A stretch of 64,000 bases of DNA from Georgenia sp. TF02-10 (GTDB lineage: Bacteria; Actinomycetota; Actinomycetes; Actinomycetales; Actinomycetaceae), in the NCBI RefSeq assembly GCF_022759505.1, contig NZ_CP094289.1, positions 1,922,001 to 1,986,000 of the forward strand, written 5' to 3'. The notes under the pieces were generated by a model, which was given only the letters and a program-made list of their open reading frames with translations, was not told the DNA's origin and made no database searches. The position numbers were made by a program, and so were the translations under genes. Shown one piece after another: positions 26,197-34,277 of this stretch; positions within the stretch are counted from its first letter, which is position 1, and each line of letters starts with the position of its first letter.

Positions 26197-27576
26197 ATGA
26201 CCCTGCCCCTCCCGCCCGGCTTCCTGTGGGGCGCGGCCACCTCGGCCTTCCAGACCGAGGGCAGCCTGGCCGTGGACGGGCGCGGGGAGTCGGTCTGGGA
26301 CGTCTTCGCCCGCCGGCCGGGCGCCATCGAGGGCGGCGCCGACGGGTCCGTCGCATGCGGGTCCTACCGGCGGTGGCCCGAGGACCTGGCGCTGCTGACC
26401 GAGCTCGGGCTGGGCGCCTACCGGTTCTCCGTCGCCTGGTCCCGGGTGATGCCGGCGGGAACCGGCCGGGTCGAGCCCCGGGGCCTGGACCACTACGAGC
26501 GGGTCGTCGACGCGCTGCTCGCCCGCGGGATCGTCCCGGTGCTCACCCTGAACCACTGGGACATGCCGCAGGCCCTGATGGCCGACGGCGGCTGGGCCGG
26601 GCGGGGCAGCGTCGCCGCCTTCGCCGAGTACACCCGGGCGGTGGCCGACCGGCTGGCGGACCGGGTGGAGTGGTGGATCACCCAGAACGAGCCGTGGGTG
26701 GTCGCGCTCCTCGGCTACCAGCTCGGGCTGCACGCCCCGGGGGTGGCGGACCTGCGGGCCTCGCTGGCCGCGGGGCACCACCTGCTCCTCGCGCACGCCG
26801 CCGGCGCCCAGGTCCTGCACGGCTTCCCCCGGACGCGGGTCGGCGCCGCGCTGAACCTGCTGCCCTGCGTCCCGGCCACCGACAGCCCGGCGGATGCGGC
26901 CGCGGCCCGGGGCTCGGACGGCTACTGCAACCGCTGGTACCTCGACCCGCTCCTCCGGGGCGGCTACCCGGCCGACATGCGGGCGCACTGGGAGCGGGCG
27001 GTCGGGGACCTCGACGTCGTCCACGACGGCGACGAGGCGGCGATCGCCGGGTGCACCGACTTCCTGGGCGTGAACTACTACACCCGCCGGGTGGTGGCCG
27101 CCGCCGAGCCCGGCCCCGGCCGCCCGTTCCCGTGGCGGGTGGTCGGGCCGGCCGGGGACCTGACCCGCACCGACGACGGCACCGAGGTGCACCCCGGCGC
27201 GTTCGGCGACCTGCTGGTCCGGCTGGCCCGGGACTACCCGGGCACCCCGTTGCTGGTGACCGAGAACGGCGGCGCCTTCGGGGAGACCCCGACCCACGAC
27301 GGCCGGGTGCACGACACCCGCCGCATCGACCAGATCCGCAGCCACGTGGCGGCGATGGCCGCCGCCGTCGCGGCCGGCGCCGACGTCCAGGGGTACCTGT
27401 ACTGGTCCCTGCTGGACAACCTGGAGTGGGCCATGGGGTACCGCCCCCGCTACGGCCTGACCTACGTGGACTACCCCACCGGCCGCCGGACCATCAAGGA
27501 CTCCGGGCGCTACTACGCCGAGCTCGTCCGGACCGGGGACCTGCCCGAGCCCCCCGCCGTCGCCCCGTTCGGCTGA
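26197..27576 (+). CDS. Glycoside hydrolase family 1 (beta-glucosidase-like)
   Basis: 459 residues starting LPLPPGFLWGAATSAFQTEG, the normal GH1 start. The acid/base glutamate is in TQNEPWVV and the nucleophile glutamate in LLVTENGGAF. YWSLLDNLEWAMGYRPRYGLTYVDY is the conserved C-terminal block. Retaining GH1 enzymes hydrolyse beta-gluco-, beta-galacto- or related glycosides. Two usual motifs differ: the D.YHR.. sequence after strand 2 reads CGSYRRW, and the TLxHWD motif reads TLNHWD. The changed strand-2 motif may alter the -1 subsite. No signal peptide, so it acts in the cytoplasm on imported substrate. Confidence 0.92.
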   Translation: MTLPLPPGFLWGAATSAFQTEGSLAVDGRGESVWDVFARRPGAIEGGADGSVACGSYRRWPEDLALLTELGLGAYRFSVAWSRVMPAGTGRVEPRGLDHYERVVDALLARGIVPVLTLNHWDMPQALMADGGWAGRGSVAAFAEYTRAVADRLADRVEWWITQNEPWVVALLGYQLGLHAPGVADLRASLAAGHHLLLAHAAGAQVLHGFPRTRVGAALNLLPCVPATDSPADAAAARGSDGYCNRWYLDPLLRGGYPADMRAHWERAVGDLDVVHDGDEAAIAGCTDFLGVNYYTRRVVAAAEPGPGRPFPWRVVGPAGDLTRTDDGTEVHPGAFGDLLVRLARDYPGTPLLVTENGGAFGETPTHDGRVHDTRRIDQIRSHVAAMAAAVAAGADVQGYLYWSLLDNLEWAMGYRPRYGLTYVDYPTGRRTIKDSGRYYAELVRTGDLPEPPAVAPFG

Positions 27577-27639
27577 CCGGCGCCGAGGAGCCAACGACCA
27601 CCGCGCGACCAGCGACCCAACCGAGAATCCTCGCCGACT

Positions 27640-27663
27640 GACCGACCGACCGACCGACCGACC
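27640..27663 (+). repeat. GACC tetranucleotide microsatellite, 6 copies
   Basis: Six perfect GACC units lie in the 160-bp gap between GH1 and the next hydrolase; further imperfect CGACC units run to about 27722. Repeats of this kind are prone to slippage. They are upstream of the GTG at 27737 and would change leader length rather than a reading frame. Confidence 0.9.
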
Positions 27664-27736
27664 GCCGACCGACCCACTGCCCGCCAACTGCCCGCCGACC
27701 GACCACCACCCGCCCGACCACCCGAACCGGAGAACC

Positions 27737-29599
27737 GTGCAGCTGCAGACCCGCCCCGGAGCCTGGACGATCACCGCCGAGACCTACCGGCTGGAGGTAC
27801 GCGCAGACCCGCCCAAGGCGGTGCTCGCCGACCCGGACGGCCGCATCTGGTCCCACCTGAGCCTGCTGGCCTCGGCGGACTGCACCGACGGCGCCGACGA
27901 GTCCTTCCCGGCCGGCCCGCCGGTCGTGACCCCGACCGCCGACGGCGACGGCATCGTGGTCACGGCCGCCGCCCGCTCCAGCCGGTGGGAGCACAAGGAG
28001 GTCCGGCTGCTCTGCCGGCCCACCGCCGTCGAGATCGGCGTCCGCGTCCGCGGCCGCGGGACCCTCACCGACGTGACCCTGCTCGGCGGCCGGGCGGTGC
28101 GGGCCAGCGGCGCCGCGGGCGCCTTCCGCTCCTCCATCGACTTCCGGACCGTGTTCAGCCCCGGCCCCACCGAGCCGGTCCAGGTGGTCCGCCCGGCGCA
28201 CACCGCCACCGTCCTGGGCGTCGTCGGGGACGCCCACGCCGGGCGGCTGCACGCGCTGTTCTCCCCGCCCCCGCTGTGCCTGGCGCTGGGCCGGCGGGAG
28301 CCCGCGCATGCCACCGACGTCCCGGCCGGCGGCTGGCTGTCCCTGGCCGTGCGCGCCGGCGCCGCGCAGATGCGCTTCACCGAGGTGCGCTACGAGCCCG
28401 TCGACGGCGGCTTCCACCTCGTCCTGGACTACGACGGGCACACCGTGGTCGCCGGGGAGTTCACCAGCCCCACGCTGGTCCTGGCGCCCACCGCCGACCC
28501 GCTCACCGCCGTCGCCGAGCACCGGGCGGACCTGGTCGCGCACGGCCTGGCCCCGGCCGGACCCGCGCACGAGCCCGCGCCGTGGTGGACCGAGCCGATC
28601 TTCTGCGGCTGGGGCGCGCAGTGCGCCCGCGCCCCGCTGCCCGGCACCCCGGCCAGCCACCCGTACTACCTCGCCGACCTCGCCCCGCCGCAGCTCCCCG
28701 CCGGGGTGCCGGTGGCCGCCGACCTCGCCCGCCAGGACGTCTACGACGAGCTGCTGGCCGGCCTCGCCGCGCACGACGTCGTGCCGGGCACGATCGTTCT
28801 GGACGACCGGTGGCAGGCCGCGTACGGCACCGCCGACCCGGACCCCGACCGCTGGCCGGACCTGCCGGGCTGGATCGCGCGGCGGCACGCGGCCGGCCAG
28901 CGGGTGCTGCTGTGGTGGAAGGCCTGGGACCCCGGCGGCGTCCCGGCGGCGGAGTGCGTGCGCGACCCCTGGGGGCGGCCGGTGGCGGTGGACCCGGGCA
29001 ACCCGGCGTACCTGGCCCGGCTGCGGGCCATGGTGACGGCGATGGTCGGTCCCGCCGGCCTGGACGCCGACGGCGTCAAGGTCGACTTCACCCAGCGGGC
29101 CCCGGCCGGCCGGTCGCTGCGCGGGCACGCGCCCGAGGGGGAGCCGGGCGCTTGGGGCATCAGCGCCCTGCACACCCTGCTCGGCACCATGTACGCGGCG
29201 CTGAAGGCCGCCAAGCCGGACGCGCTGATGATCACGCACACCCCGCACCCGGCCTTCGCCGACGTCTGCGACATGGTCCGCCTCAACGACGTCCTCGAGC
29301 GGGACCCGGCGACGGCGGTCGTCCCGGTGACCGACCAGGTGTGGTCCCGGCACGCGGTCGTCACCGCGGCCCTGCCGCACCACCTGGTCGACACCGACCA
29401 GTGGCCGATGCCGGACCGGGAGCAGTGGCGCGCCTACACCCGCGCCCAGCCGGCCCTGGGCGTGCCGGCGCTGTACTACGCCGAGGCGCTCGACCGCTCC
29501 GGCGAGACGCTCCGCCCGGCGGACCTGCGGCTGGTCGCCGAGACCTGGCGCGCCTACCGCGACCGGCGGGCCGCCACAACCACCGGGGCTGCCCGATGA
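27737..29599 (+). CDS. GH31/GH36-like (clan GH-D) TIM-barrel glycoside hydrolase, unassigned
   Basis: 620 residues from a GTG with GGAG 5 nt upstream. Residues 1-270 look like a beta-sandwich domain; a (beta/alpha)8 barrel follows. Barrel signatures: GTIVLDDRWQAAYG with DPDRWPDLPGWI; RRHAAGQRVLLWWKAWDPGG; DPGNPAYLARL; and DADGVKVDFTQ with Asp450 at the position of the GH31/36 nucleophile. LMITHTPHPAFADVCDMVRLND probably includes the acid/base strand. The pattern is that of an alpha-glycosidase, but I cannot place it in a characterised family, and the sugar specificity is open. It lies between GH1 and the FAD oxidoreductase (ATGA overlap with the latter). Cytoplasmic. Confidence 0.7.
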   Translation: MQLQTRPGAWTITAETYRLEVRADPPKAVLADPDGRIWSHLSLLASADCTDGADESFPAGPPVVTPTADGDGIVVTAAARSSRWEHKEVRLLCRPTAVEIGVRVRGRGTLTDVTLLGGRAVRASGAAGAFRSSIDFRTVFSPGPTEPVQVVRPAHTATVLGVVGDAHAGRLHALFSPPPLCLALGRREPAHATDVPAGGWLSLAVRAGAAQMRFTEVRYEPVDGGFHLVLDYDGHTVVAGEFTSPTLVLAPTADPLTAVAEHRADLVAHGLAPAGPAHEPAPWWTEPIFCGWGAQCARAPLPGTPASHPYYLADLAPPQLPAGVPVAADLARQDVYDELLAGLAAHDVVPGTIVLDDRWQAAYGTADPDPDRWPDLPGWIARRHAAGQRVLLWWKAWDPGGVPAAECVRDPWGRPVAVDPGNPAYLARLRAMVTAMVGPAGLDADGVKVDFTQRAPAGRSLRGHAPEGEPGAWGISALHTLLGTMYAALKAAKPDALMITHTPHPAFADVCDMVRLNDVLERDPATAVVPVTDQVWSRHAVVTAALPHHLVDTDQWPMPDREQWRAYTRAQPALGVPALYYAEALDRSGETLRPADLRLVAETWRAYRDRRAATTTGAAR

Positions 29600-31302
29600 C
29601 CGCCGAGGCGATGCCGCCGGACCGGCCGTGCTCGGCGGAGCCAGTGGCCCCGGACCGGCCGCCGACTGCCGGACCGGCGGATCGGGGCCGGCCGCCGACT
29701 GCCGGACCGGCGGATCGGGACCGGCCGCCGGCTGCCGAACCGGCGGCCTCGGGCCGGCCGCCGTCGGGCGGCGCCGCGGAGGTCCTGGTCTACGCCGCCA
29801 CCGCGGCCGGGGTGTGCGCGGCCGTCGCGGCCGCCGAGCACGGCGCGCAGGTGCTGCTCCTGGAGCCGGGCCGGCACGTGGGCGGGATGACCAGCGGGGG
29901 CCTGGGCTACACCGACCTCGGCGACGTCCGGGCGGTCGGCGGGATAGCCGCCCGGTTCCACCGGGCGGTCGCCGACCACTACGGCGTCCCGCCCGGCCGC
30001 TACGCGGGCCCCGAGCCGCACGTGGCCGAGGCGATCCTCCACCGCTGGCTGGCCGCGGCCGGGGTGGAGGTGCTGCTAGACCACCGGCTCACCGCCGTCG
30101 AGCGCACCGCCGACGGGCGGATCGTCGCGGTCACGGCTGGCGGGCGGCGGTTCACCGCGGGAGCCTTCGTCGACGCCAGCTACGAGGGCGACCTCCTGGC
30201 CGCCGCCGGGGTGCCCTACGCGGTGGGGCGGGAGGACCGGTCGCGCTACGGCGAGCCGCACGCCGGCCGCCAGGAGCTCCTCCCCGGCCGGCACGCCATG
30301 CCGCCGTGGATCTCCCCGTTCGCCGACGACCCGAGCGGGGAGCACGCGGGCCCCCTGCTCGCCCAGGTCCGGCCCGGGCCGCTCGCCCCGGTCGGCGCCG
30401 GCGACGGCGGGGTGATGTCCTACGGCTACCGGGTCTGCCTGACCACCGCCCCGGACCGCATCCCCGTCCCCCGCCGGGACGGGTACGACGAGAGCCGCTG
30501 GGAGCTCGGCCGGCGGCTGTTCGACCACTGGCGCCGCACCGGCACCGACGTCCCGGCCGGCCGGCTCGTCGGCCTGGAGCCGAACCTGCCCGGCGGCAAG
30601 TGCGACGGCAACTCCCTCGGCCCGTTCTCGCTCAGCGTCCTGGACGGGGCGGCCTGGGAGTACCCCGACGCCGATGCCGCCCGCCGCGAGGAGCTGCGCC
30701 TGCACCACCTGCACCACGCCCAGGACTTCCTGTGGTTCCTCACCCACGACCCGGCCGTCCCCGCCGCCGTGCGTACCGAGATGCGCCGGTGGGGCCTGCC
30801 GCCGGACGAGTTCGCCGACACCGGCCACCTTCCGCACCAGCTGTACGTGCGGGAGGCCCGGCGGATGCGCGGGGAGCTGGTGCTCACCGAGCACGACCTG
30901 GTCGCCGGCCGCCACCCCTGGGACACCGTGGCGCTGGGCTCCTACCACCTGGACGTCCGGGAGGTGCAGCGGACGTGGCGGTGGGTGCCCGAGCACCCGC
31001 GGCCGGTCGGCATGGTCTTCACCGAGGGGTACCTCTCGGTCCCCGTGCCGGTCTACGGGATCCCGTACCGGGCGCTGGTCCCGCGGCACGAGGACTGCCC
31101 CAACCTGGTGGTGCCGGTGTGCCTGTCCGCCTCCCACGTCGCGTTCTCCTCGGTCCGGATGGAGCCGCAGTACCAGATGCTCGGGCACGCCGCCGGGCTG
31201 GCCGCCGCCGCCGCCGTCCGCACCGGCCGGGACGTCCAGGCCGTCGACGTCGCCGCGCTGCAGGAGCAGCTCACCGCCGAGGGGCAGGTGCTGCGGGTCT
31301 GA
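29596..31302 (+). CDS. FAD-dependent oxidoreductase (FAD_oxidored-type)
   Basis: 568 residues; the ATG overlaps the previous stop (29596-29599). Residues 1-60 are a low-complexity head that includes three 11-residue repeats (PPTAGPADRGR type). The FAD fold begins VLVYAATAAGVCAAVAAAEHGAQVLLLEP and GRHVGGMTSGGLGYTDLG. Later motifs are FVDASYEGDLLAAAGVPYAVGRE and MSYGYRVCLT, and a C-terminal FAD-binding block is SSVRMEPQYQMLGHAAG. This family is frequent in carbohydrate gene clusters but its reaction is mostly unknown. It may oxidise a sugar hydroxyl, allowing elimination-type glycoside cleavage, or a released aldehyde; this is inference. Confidence 0.82.
   Translation: MTAEAMPPDRPCSAEPVAPDRPPTAGPADRGRPPTAGPADRDRPPAAEPAASGRPPSGGAAEVLVYAATAAGVCAAVAAAEHGAQVLLLEPGRHVGGMTSGGLGYTDLGDVRAVGGIAARFHRAVADHYGVPPGRYAGPEPHVAEAILHRWLAAAGVEVLLDHRLTAVERTADGRIVAVTAGGRRFTAGAFVDASYEGDLLAAAGVPYAVGREDRSRYGEPHAGRQELLPGRHAMPPWISPFADDPSGEHAGPLLAQVRPGPLAPVGAGDGGVMSYGYRVCLTTAPDRIPVPRRDGYDESRWELGRRLFDHWRRTGTDVPAGRLVGLEPNLPGGKCDGNSLGPFSLSVLDGAAWEYPDADAARREELRLHHLHHAQDFLWFLTHDPAVPAAVRTEMRRWGLPPDEFADTGHLPHQLYVREARRMRGELVLTEHDLVAGRHPWDTVALGSYHLDVREVQRTWRWVPEHPRPVGMVFTEGYLSVPVPVYGIPYRALVPRHEDCPNLVVPVCLSASHVAFSSVRMEPQYQMLGHAAGLAAAAAVRTGRDVQAVDVAALQEQLTAEGQVLRV
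29660..29758 (+). repeat. 33-bp coding tandem repeat, 3 copies
   Basis: Units at 29660-29692, 29693-29725 and 29726-29758, each starting CCGCCGACTGCCGGACCGGC or a variant. They encode an 11-residue Pro/Gly/Ala repeat ahead of the FAD domain. The first two are almost identical; the third has diverged. Confidence 0.9.
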
Positions 31303-31404
31303 CCGGAGGGTGGCCGGCACTGTCGGTCCGGCGGTCGCCGCCCCGGTCGGGCACGCCGGTCGGCCGGCCCCGGTCCGGGATCCCGGTCGTCCGGCTCCGG
31401 TTCT

Positions 31405-34221
31405 TCAGTCCGGTCGCGCGGCACCCGCGCCGGCGAGCGGCGCCGGCAGGTGGGCGGTGACCTCGTCGACGGCGGCCGCCACCATCGCCCGGCCGTCCTC
31501 GGTGAGCAGCCCGGGGGCCAGCGCCGCGGGGCCGAGGAAGACCGCGACCCGCGGCGCCGGGGCCGGCGAGCCGTCGGCGAGCGCGGCGCCGGCCGGGTAC
31601 CGGAACAGCGCCGGGTGGGCGCCCGGCAGGGTGCGGGCCACCACCGTGGCCGCGGCCGTCGGCGCGCCCCAGGCCACCGTGGCCGGGCCGCGGTAGACCG
31701 CCAGGTGGCCCGACCGGCCGGCCGCCAGCGGGTCCTCGGGCGCGACGACGTCCAGCAGGTCCTGGCCCAGGAGGTCCCCCGACGTCGTGGCCAGGCCGAG
31801 GTCGACCAGGTGCCCGCACGCCAGCATCGGCACGGCCGCGCCGGCCGCGGCCTGGGCAGCGGCCGGGGAGGCGGTGTGCGTGACGACGAGGAGGCTCGGC
31901 GGAGCGGGGTCGTCGACGCCGACCTCGACGGTGGTGCCGAACCGCACCACCAGGCCGCGCCCGCGGAGCAGGTCCGCGAGGTGCTTCTCCCCGGCCCGCG
32001 GCTGGTCGGCGGTCACCACGAGCGCCCACGGGGCGGGCGCCCCGGACGCCGGCTGGTCCGCACCGTCGCTGTCACCCGCCGGGGCCGCCGCCGCGTCGTT
32101 GCCCAGGGCCGACACCGGGTCGTTGCCCAGGGCCTCCGCCGGGTCGTCGCCCGGGGCCTCCGCCCCGCCATCGGCGGCCGGAGCCGCCGCGGCGTTGCCG
32201 CCCAGCCGGGCGTCCATCGCCGAACCGCCCGCCTCTGCAGGGGCGCCGCCCGCCCGGGCCTGCGCTGTGCCGTCGGGAGGCAGGCCGCGCCCACCCGCCG
32301 GGCCCGCCGCGGCGGCGGGCCTGATCCCCAGCAGCACCGCCCGCACGAAGGGCGGCACGATGCCGCGGAGCACGTCCGGGTAGTGCTCCTCCGCGGCCCG
32401 GAGGGCCGCCTCGACCTCGGGGACCAGGGCGTCCCGGCGCTCGTCGTCGCCACCCAGCTGGGCCAGCCGCAGCCTGGCCGCGAGCCGGCCGGCGCGCGCC
32501 ATGTCCGCCCCCGCGGCGAGCCACGGACCGAGCTGGCGCACCAGGGCGCCGGCGCCGACCACCGACCGCGGCCCGGCCTCGAGTGCGGCGAGGTCGTCGT
32601 CGAGCTGGTGCAGCGCGGCGGTCGCGCGTGGCCTGTCAGGGCTCTCGGCTGCCTCGACCAGCCCGCGCAGGTGCGCGCTCTGCAGGGCCGAGGGGGGCCA
32701 GGCGGTGCAGGCCTGGACGAGCGGGGCGAGCGCGGCGGCGTCGGGCCCGGCGACGGCGTGCAGCGCCCGGGCGGCCGCGGCCGCCGGGTCGTAGCCGGCG
32801 GGGTTCCAGGCGTACTCGGCAACGGTGGCCAGCGGCAGCTGGGACGGGGCGGCCGCGACCATGGGGTTGGCGCTGATGCCCGAGAGCGCCGTCCCCGCCG
32901 TCGCCGCGGGCCGGCCGGTGAGCGGGCCGAGGAAGAGGCGGGTCGGGTCGAAGTCGTTGACCGGGAAGTTGTCCCACAGCAGCAGCCGGTGGCGGTAGGT
33001 GGCGGCCGCGGCCGCCACGTCCTCGTCGGTCACCTCCCGGGTCACGATGTCCGCCCCGGTCCACCACACCAGCACCTCGGCGGGCAGGGTGGCGGCCAGG
33101 TACTCGCGGTAGGGCGACGGCGCCGTCCCCGCGTAGTCCGTCGGCACCATCAGCAGCGGGTCCGTCACGCCGCGCGGCGCGAGGAAGCCGCGGACGAACT
33201 CCGCGCAGGCATGGCCGTGGGCGGCGCCGGCCGCACCGGGGCCCTCGCCGAACGCGTCGCGGTCCGCCGCCTGGGTGAGCTCGAGGGGGATGTCGTCGAA
33301 GAGCAGCGCGAAGTCCCGCACACCGATCTCCCACAGCTGGGCGGCCTTGGCGCGCAGCTGCTCGTGCTCGGCCGGGTCGGCGTAGCGCATCGTCAGCCCG
33401 GGGGACACCGCCCAGACGAACCGTACGTGTTGGGCCCGGGCGGCGGCCACCAGCTCGGCCAGGCGCGCGAGGTGCCCGGGCGGGTACGGCTCGCGCCACC
33501 GGTCGCGGTGGAAGGGGTCGTCCTTGGGGGCGTAGACGTAGTGGTTGAGCTTGTGCCGCCCGGCGAAGCGCAGGTGCTCCAGGCGGTCCTCGTGCGACCA
33601 CGGCGGGCCGTAGAAGCCCTCGACCGTGCCGCGCCAGCCGAGCTGGGGCCAGTCCCGCACCTCTCCGTCCGGGACGAGACCGAAAGCGGACTCACCATCC
33701 CCGGGTGCCTCGCTGACGGGGAACCCAGCGCCGGCAGGGGCCTCGTTGACGGCGAGCCCACCGCGGGCGGGGACGTCATGGCCGGCGGGGGCCTGCCGGA
33801 GCAGCGCGAGCAACGTCTGCGCGCCGTAGAACGCCCCGGCCGGGTCCGCCCCCCGGACCACCGCCGTCGGGCGGCCCCTGCTCTGCGCGACCCGCAGGGT
33901 GTACCCCTCCGGCGGGAGGCCGGCCGCCCCGCACTCGACGTCCACCACCAGGGCGGGCGGGGCCGGGGCCGCTGCGGGTCGCGCGGCCGACGGGCCGGTT
34001 CCGGCGCTCGCCGCTCCGGCGGCCCCGCCGTCGTCGGCGCCGAGGCCCTGGGCCAGCAGCCGGCCGGCCGTCTCGGTGCGCGCGTCCCACCGCACCTCGG
34101 CGCCGGCAAAGGCCAGCTCGGCACCGGTGAACCGGAGCTCGCGGGGGAGCGGCGTCAATTCGGTGGGCGACCGCGCCGAGAAGGAGGAGGAATGGACGGC
34201 CGACGACGGCTTTCGTGCCAT
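31405..34221 (-). CDS. GH84-type beta-N-acetylglucosaminidase (O-GlcNAcase/hyaluronidase-like)
   Basis: 938 residues. An N-terminal GH20b-like domain includes YGAQTLLALLRQ. The catalytic barrel follows: GWRGTVEGFYGPPWSHEDR (202-208 core), HYVYAPKDDPFHRDRWREPY, and LFDDIP with the Asp309-Asp310 pair of the substrate-assisted mechanism. VLVWWTGADIV and WDNFPVNDF ... ISANPMVA complete the active site. The C-terminal third is helical with a low-complexity insertion (about 640-710) and a glutamine-amidotransferase-like end. Two odd insertions at about 145-185 and 690-715 are repeat-like. No signal peptide. It is convergent with the FAD gene and divergent from the MBL gene; its ATG is 6 nt from a TAACGT, so the mRNA may be leaderless. 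Confidence 0.85.
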   Translation of the reverse strand: MARKPSSAVHSSSFSARSPTELTPLPRELRFTGAELAFAGAEVRWDARTETAGRLLAQGLGADDGGAAGAASAGTGPSAARPAAAPAPPALVVDVECGAAGLPPEGYTLRVAQSRGRPTAVVRGADPAGAFYGAQTLLALLRQAPAGHDVPARGGLAVNEAPAGAGFPVSEAPGDGESAFGLVPDGEVRDWPQLGWRGTVEGFYGPPWSHEDRLEHLRFAGRHKLNHYVYAPKDDPFHRDRWREPYPPGHLARLAELVAAARAQHVRFVWAVSPGLTMRYADPAEHEQLRAKAAQLWEIGVRDFALLFDDIPLELTQAADRDAFGEGPGAAGAAHGHACAEFVRGFLAPRGVTDPLLMVPTDYAGTAPSPYREYLAATLPAEVLVWWTGADIVTREVTDEDVAAAAATYRHRLLLWDNFPVNDFDPTRLFLGPLTGRPAATAGTALSGISANPMVAAAPSQLPLATVAEYAWNPAGYDPAAAAARALHAVAGPDAAALAPLVQACTAWPPSALQSAHLRGLVEAAESPDRPRATAALHQLDDDLAALEAGPRSVVGAGALVRQLGPWLAAGADMARAGRLAARLRLAQLGGDDERRDALVPEVEAALRAAEEHYPDVLRGIVPPFVRAVLLGIRPAAAAGPAGGRGLPPDGTAQARAGGAPAEAGGSAMDARLGGNAAAAPAADGGAEAPGDDPAEALGNDPVSALGNDAAAAPAGDSDGADQPASGAPAPWALVVTADQPRAGEKHLADLLRGRGLVVRFGTTVEVGVDDPAPPSLLVVTHTASPAAAQAAAGAAVPMLACGHLVDLGLATTSGDLLGQDLLDVVAPEDPLAAGRSGHLAVYRGPATVAWGAPTAAATVVARTLPGAHPALFRYPAGAALADGSPAPAPRVAVFLGPAALAPGLLTEDGRAMVAAAVDEVTAHLPAPLAGAGAARPD
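32095..32166 (-). repeat. 24-bp coding tandem repeat, 3 copies
   Basis: Units at 32095-32118, 32119-32142 and 32143-32166 each begin GTCGTTGCCCAGGGCC or a variant. They encode an 8-residue repeat of the ALGNDP(V/A)(S/E) type in the low-complexity insertion of the GH84 protein. Confidence 0.85.
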
Positions 34222-34277
34222 GCGGGAACGTTACCCAGAATCTTGTAGCGGCTCTATGGGATCGATACCATTCCCGG
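34222..34277. promoter_or_regulatory. 56-bp divergent promoter/operator region for GH84 and MBL genes
   Basis: For the plus-strand MBL gene: TTGTAG (34243-34248), a 17-nt spacer, TACCAT (34266-34271), then 6 nt to the GTG. For the minus-strand GH84 gene: TAACGT (34232-34227), then 6 nt to the ATG. Both fit leaderless transcripts. Two palindromes cover the -10 elements: ATGGGATCGATACCAT (34256-34271), nearly perfect with a central CG, and CGGGAACGTTACCCA (34223-34237). They resemble the LacI-type site at 22657 and 37675, so one repressor could silence both genes. Confidence 0.75.
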
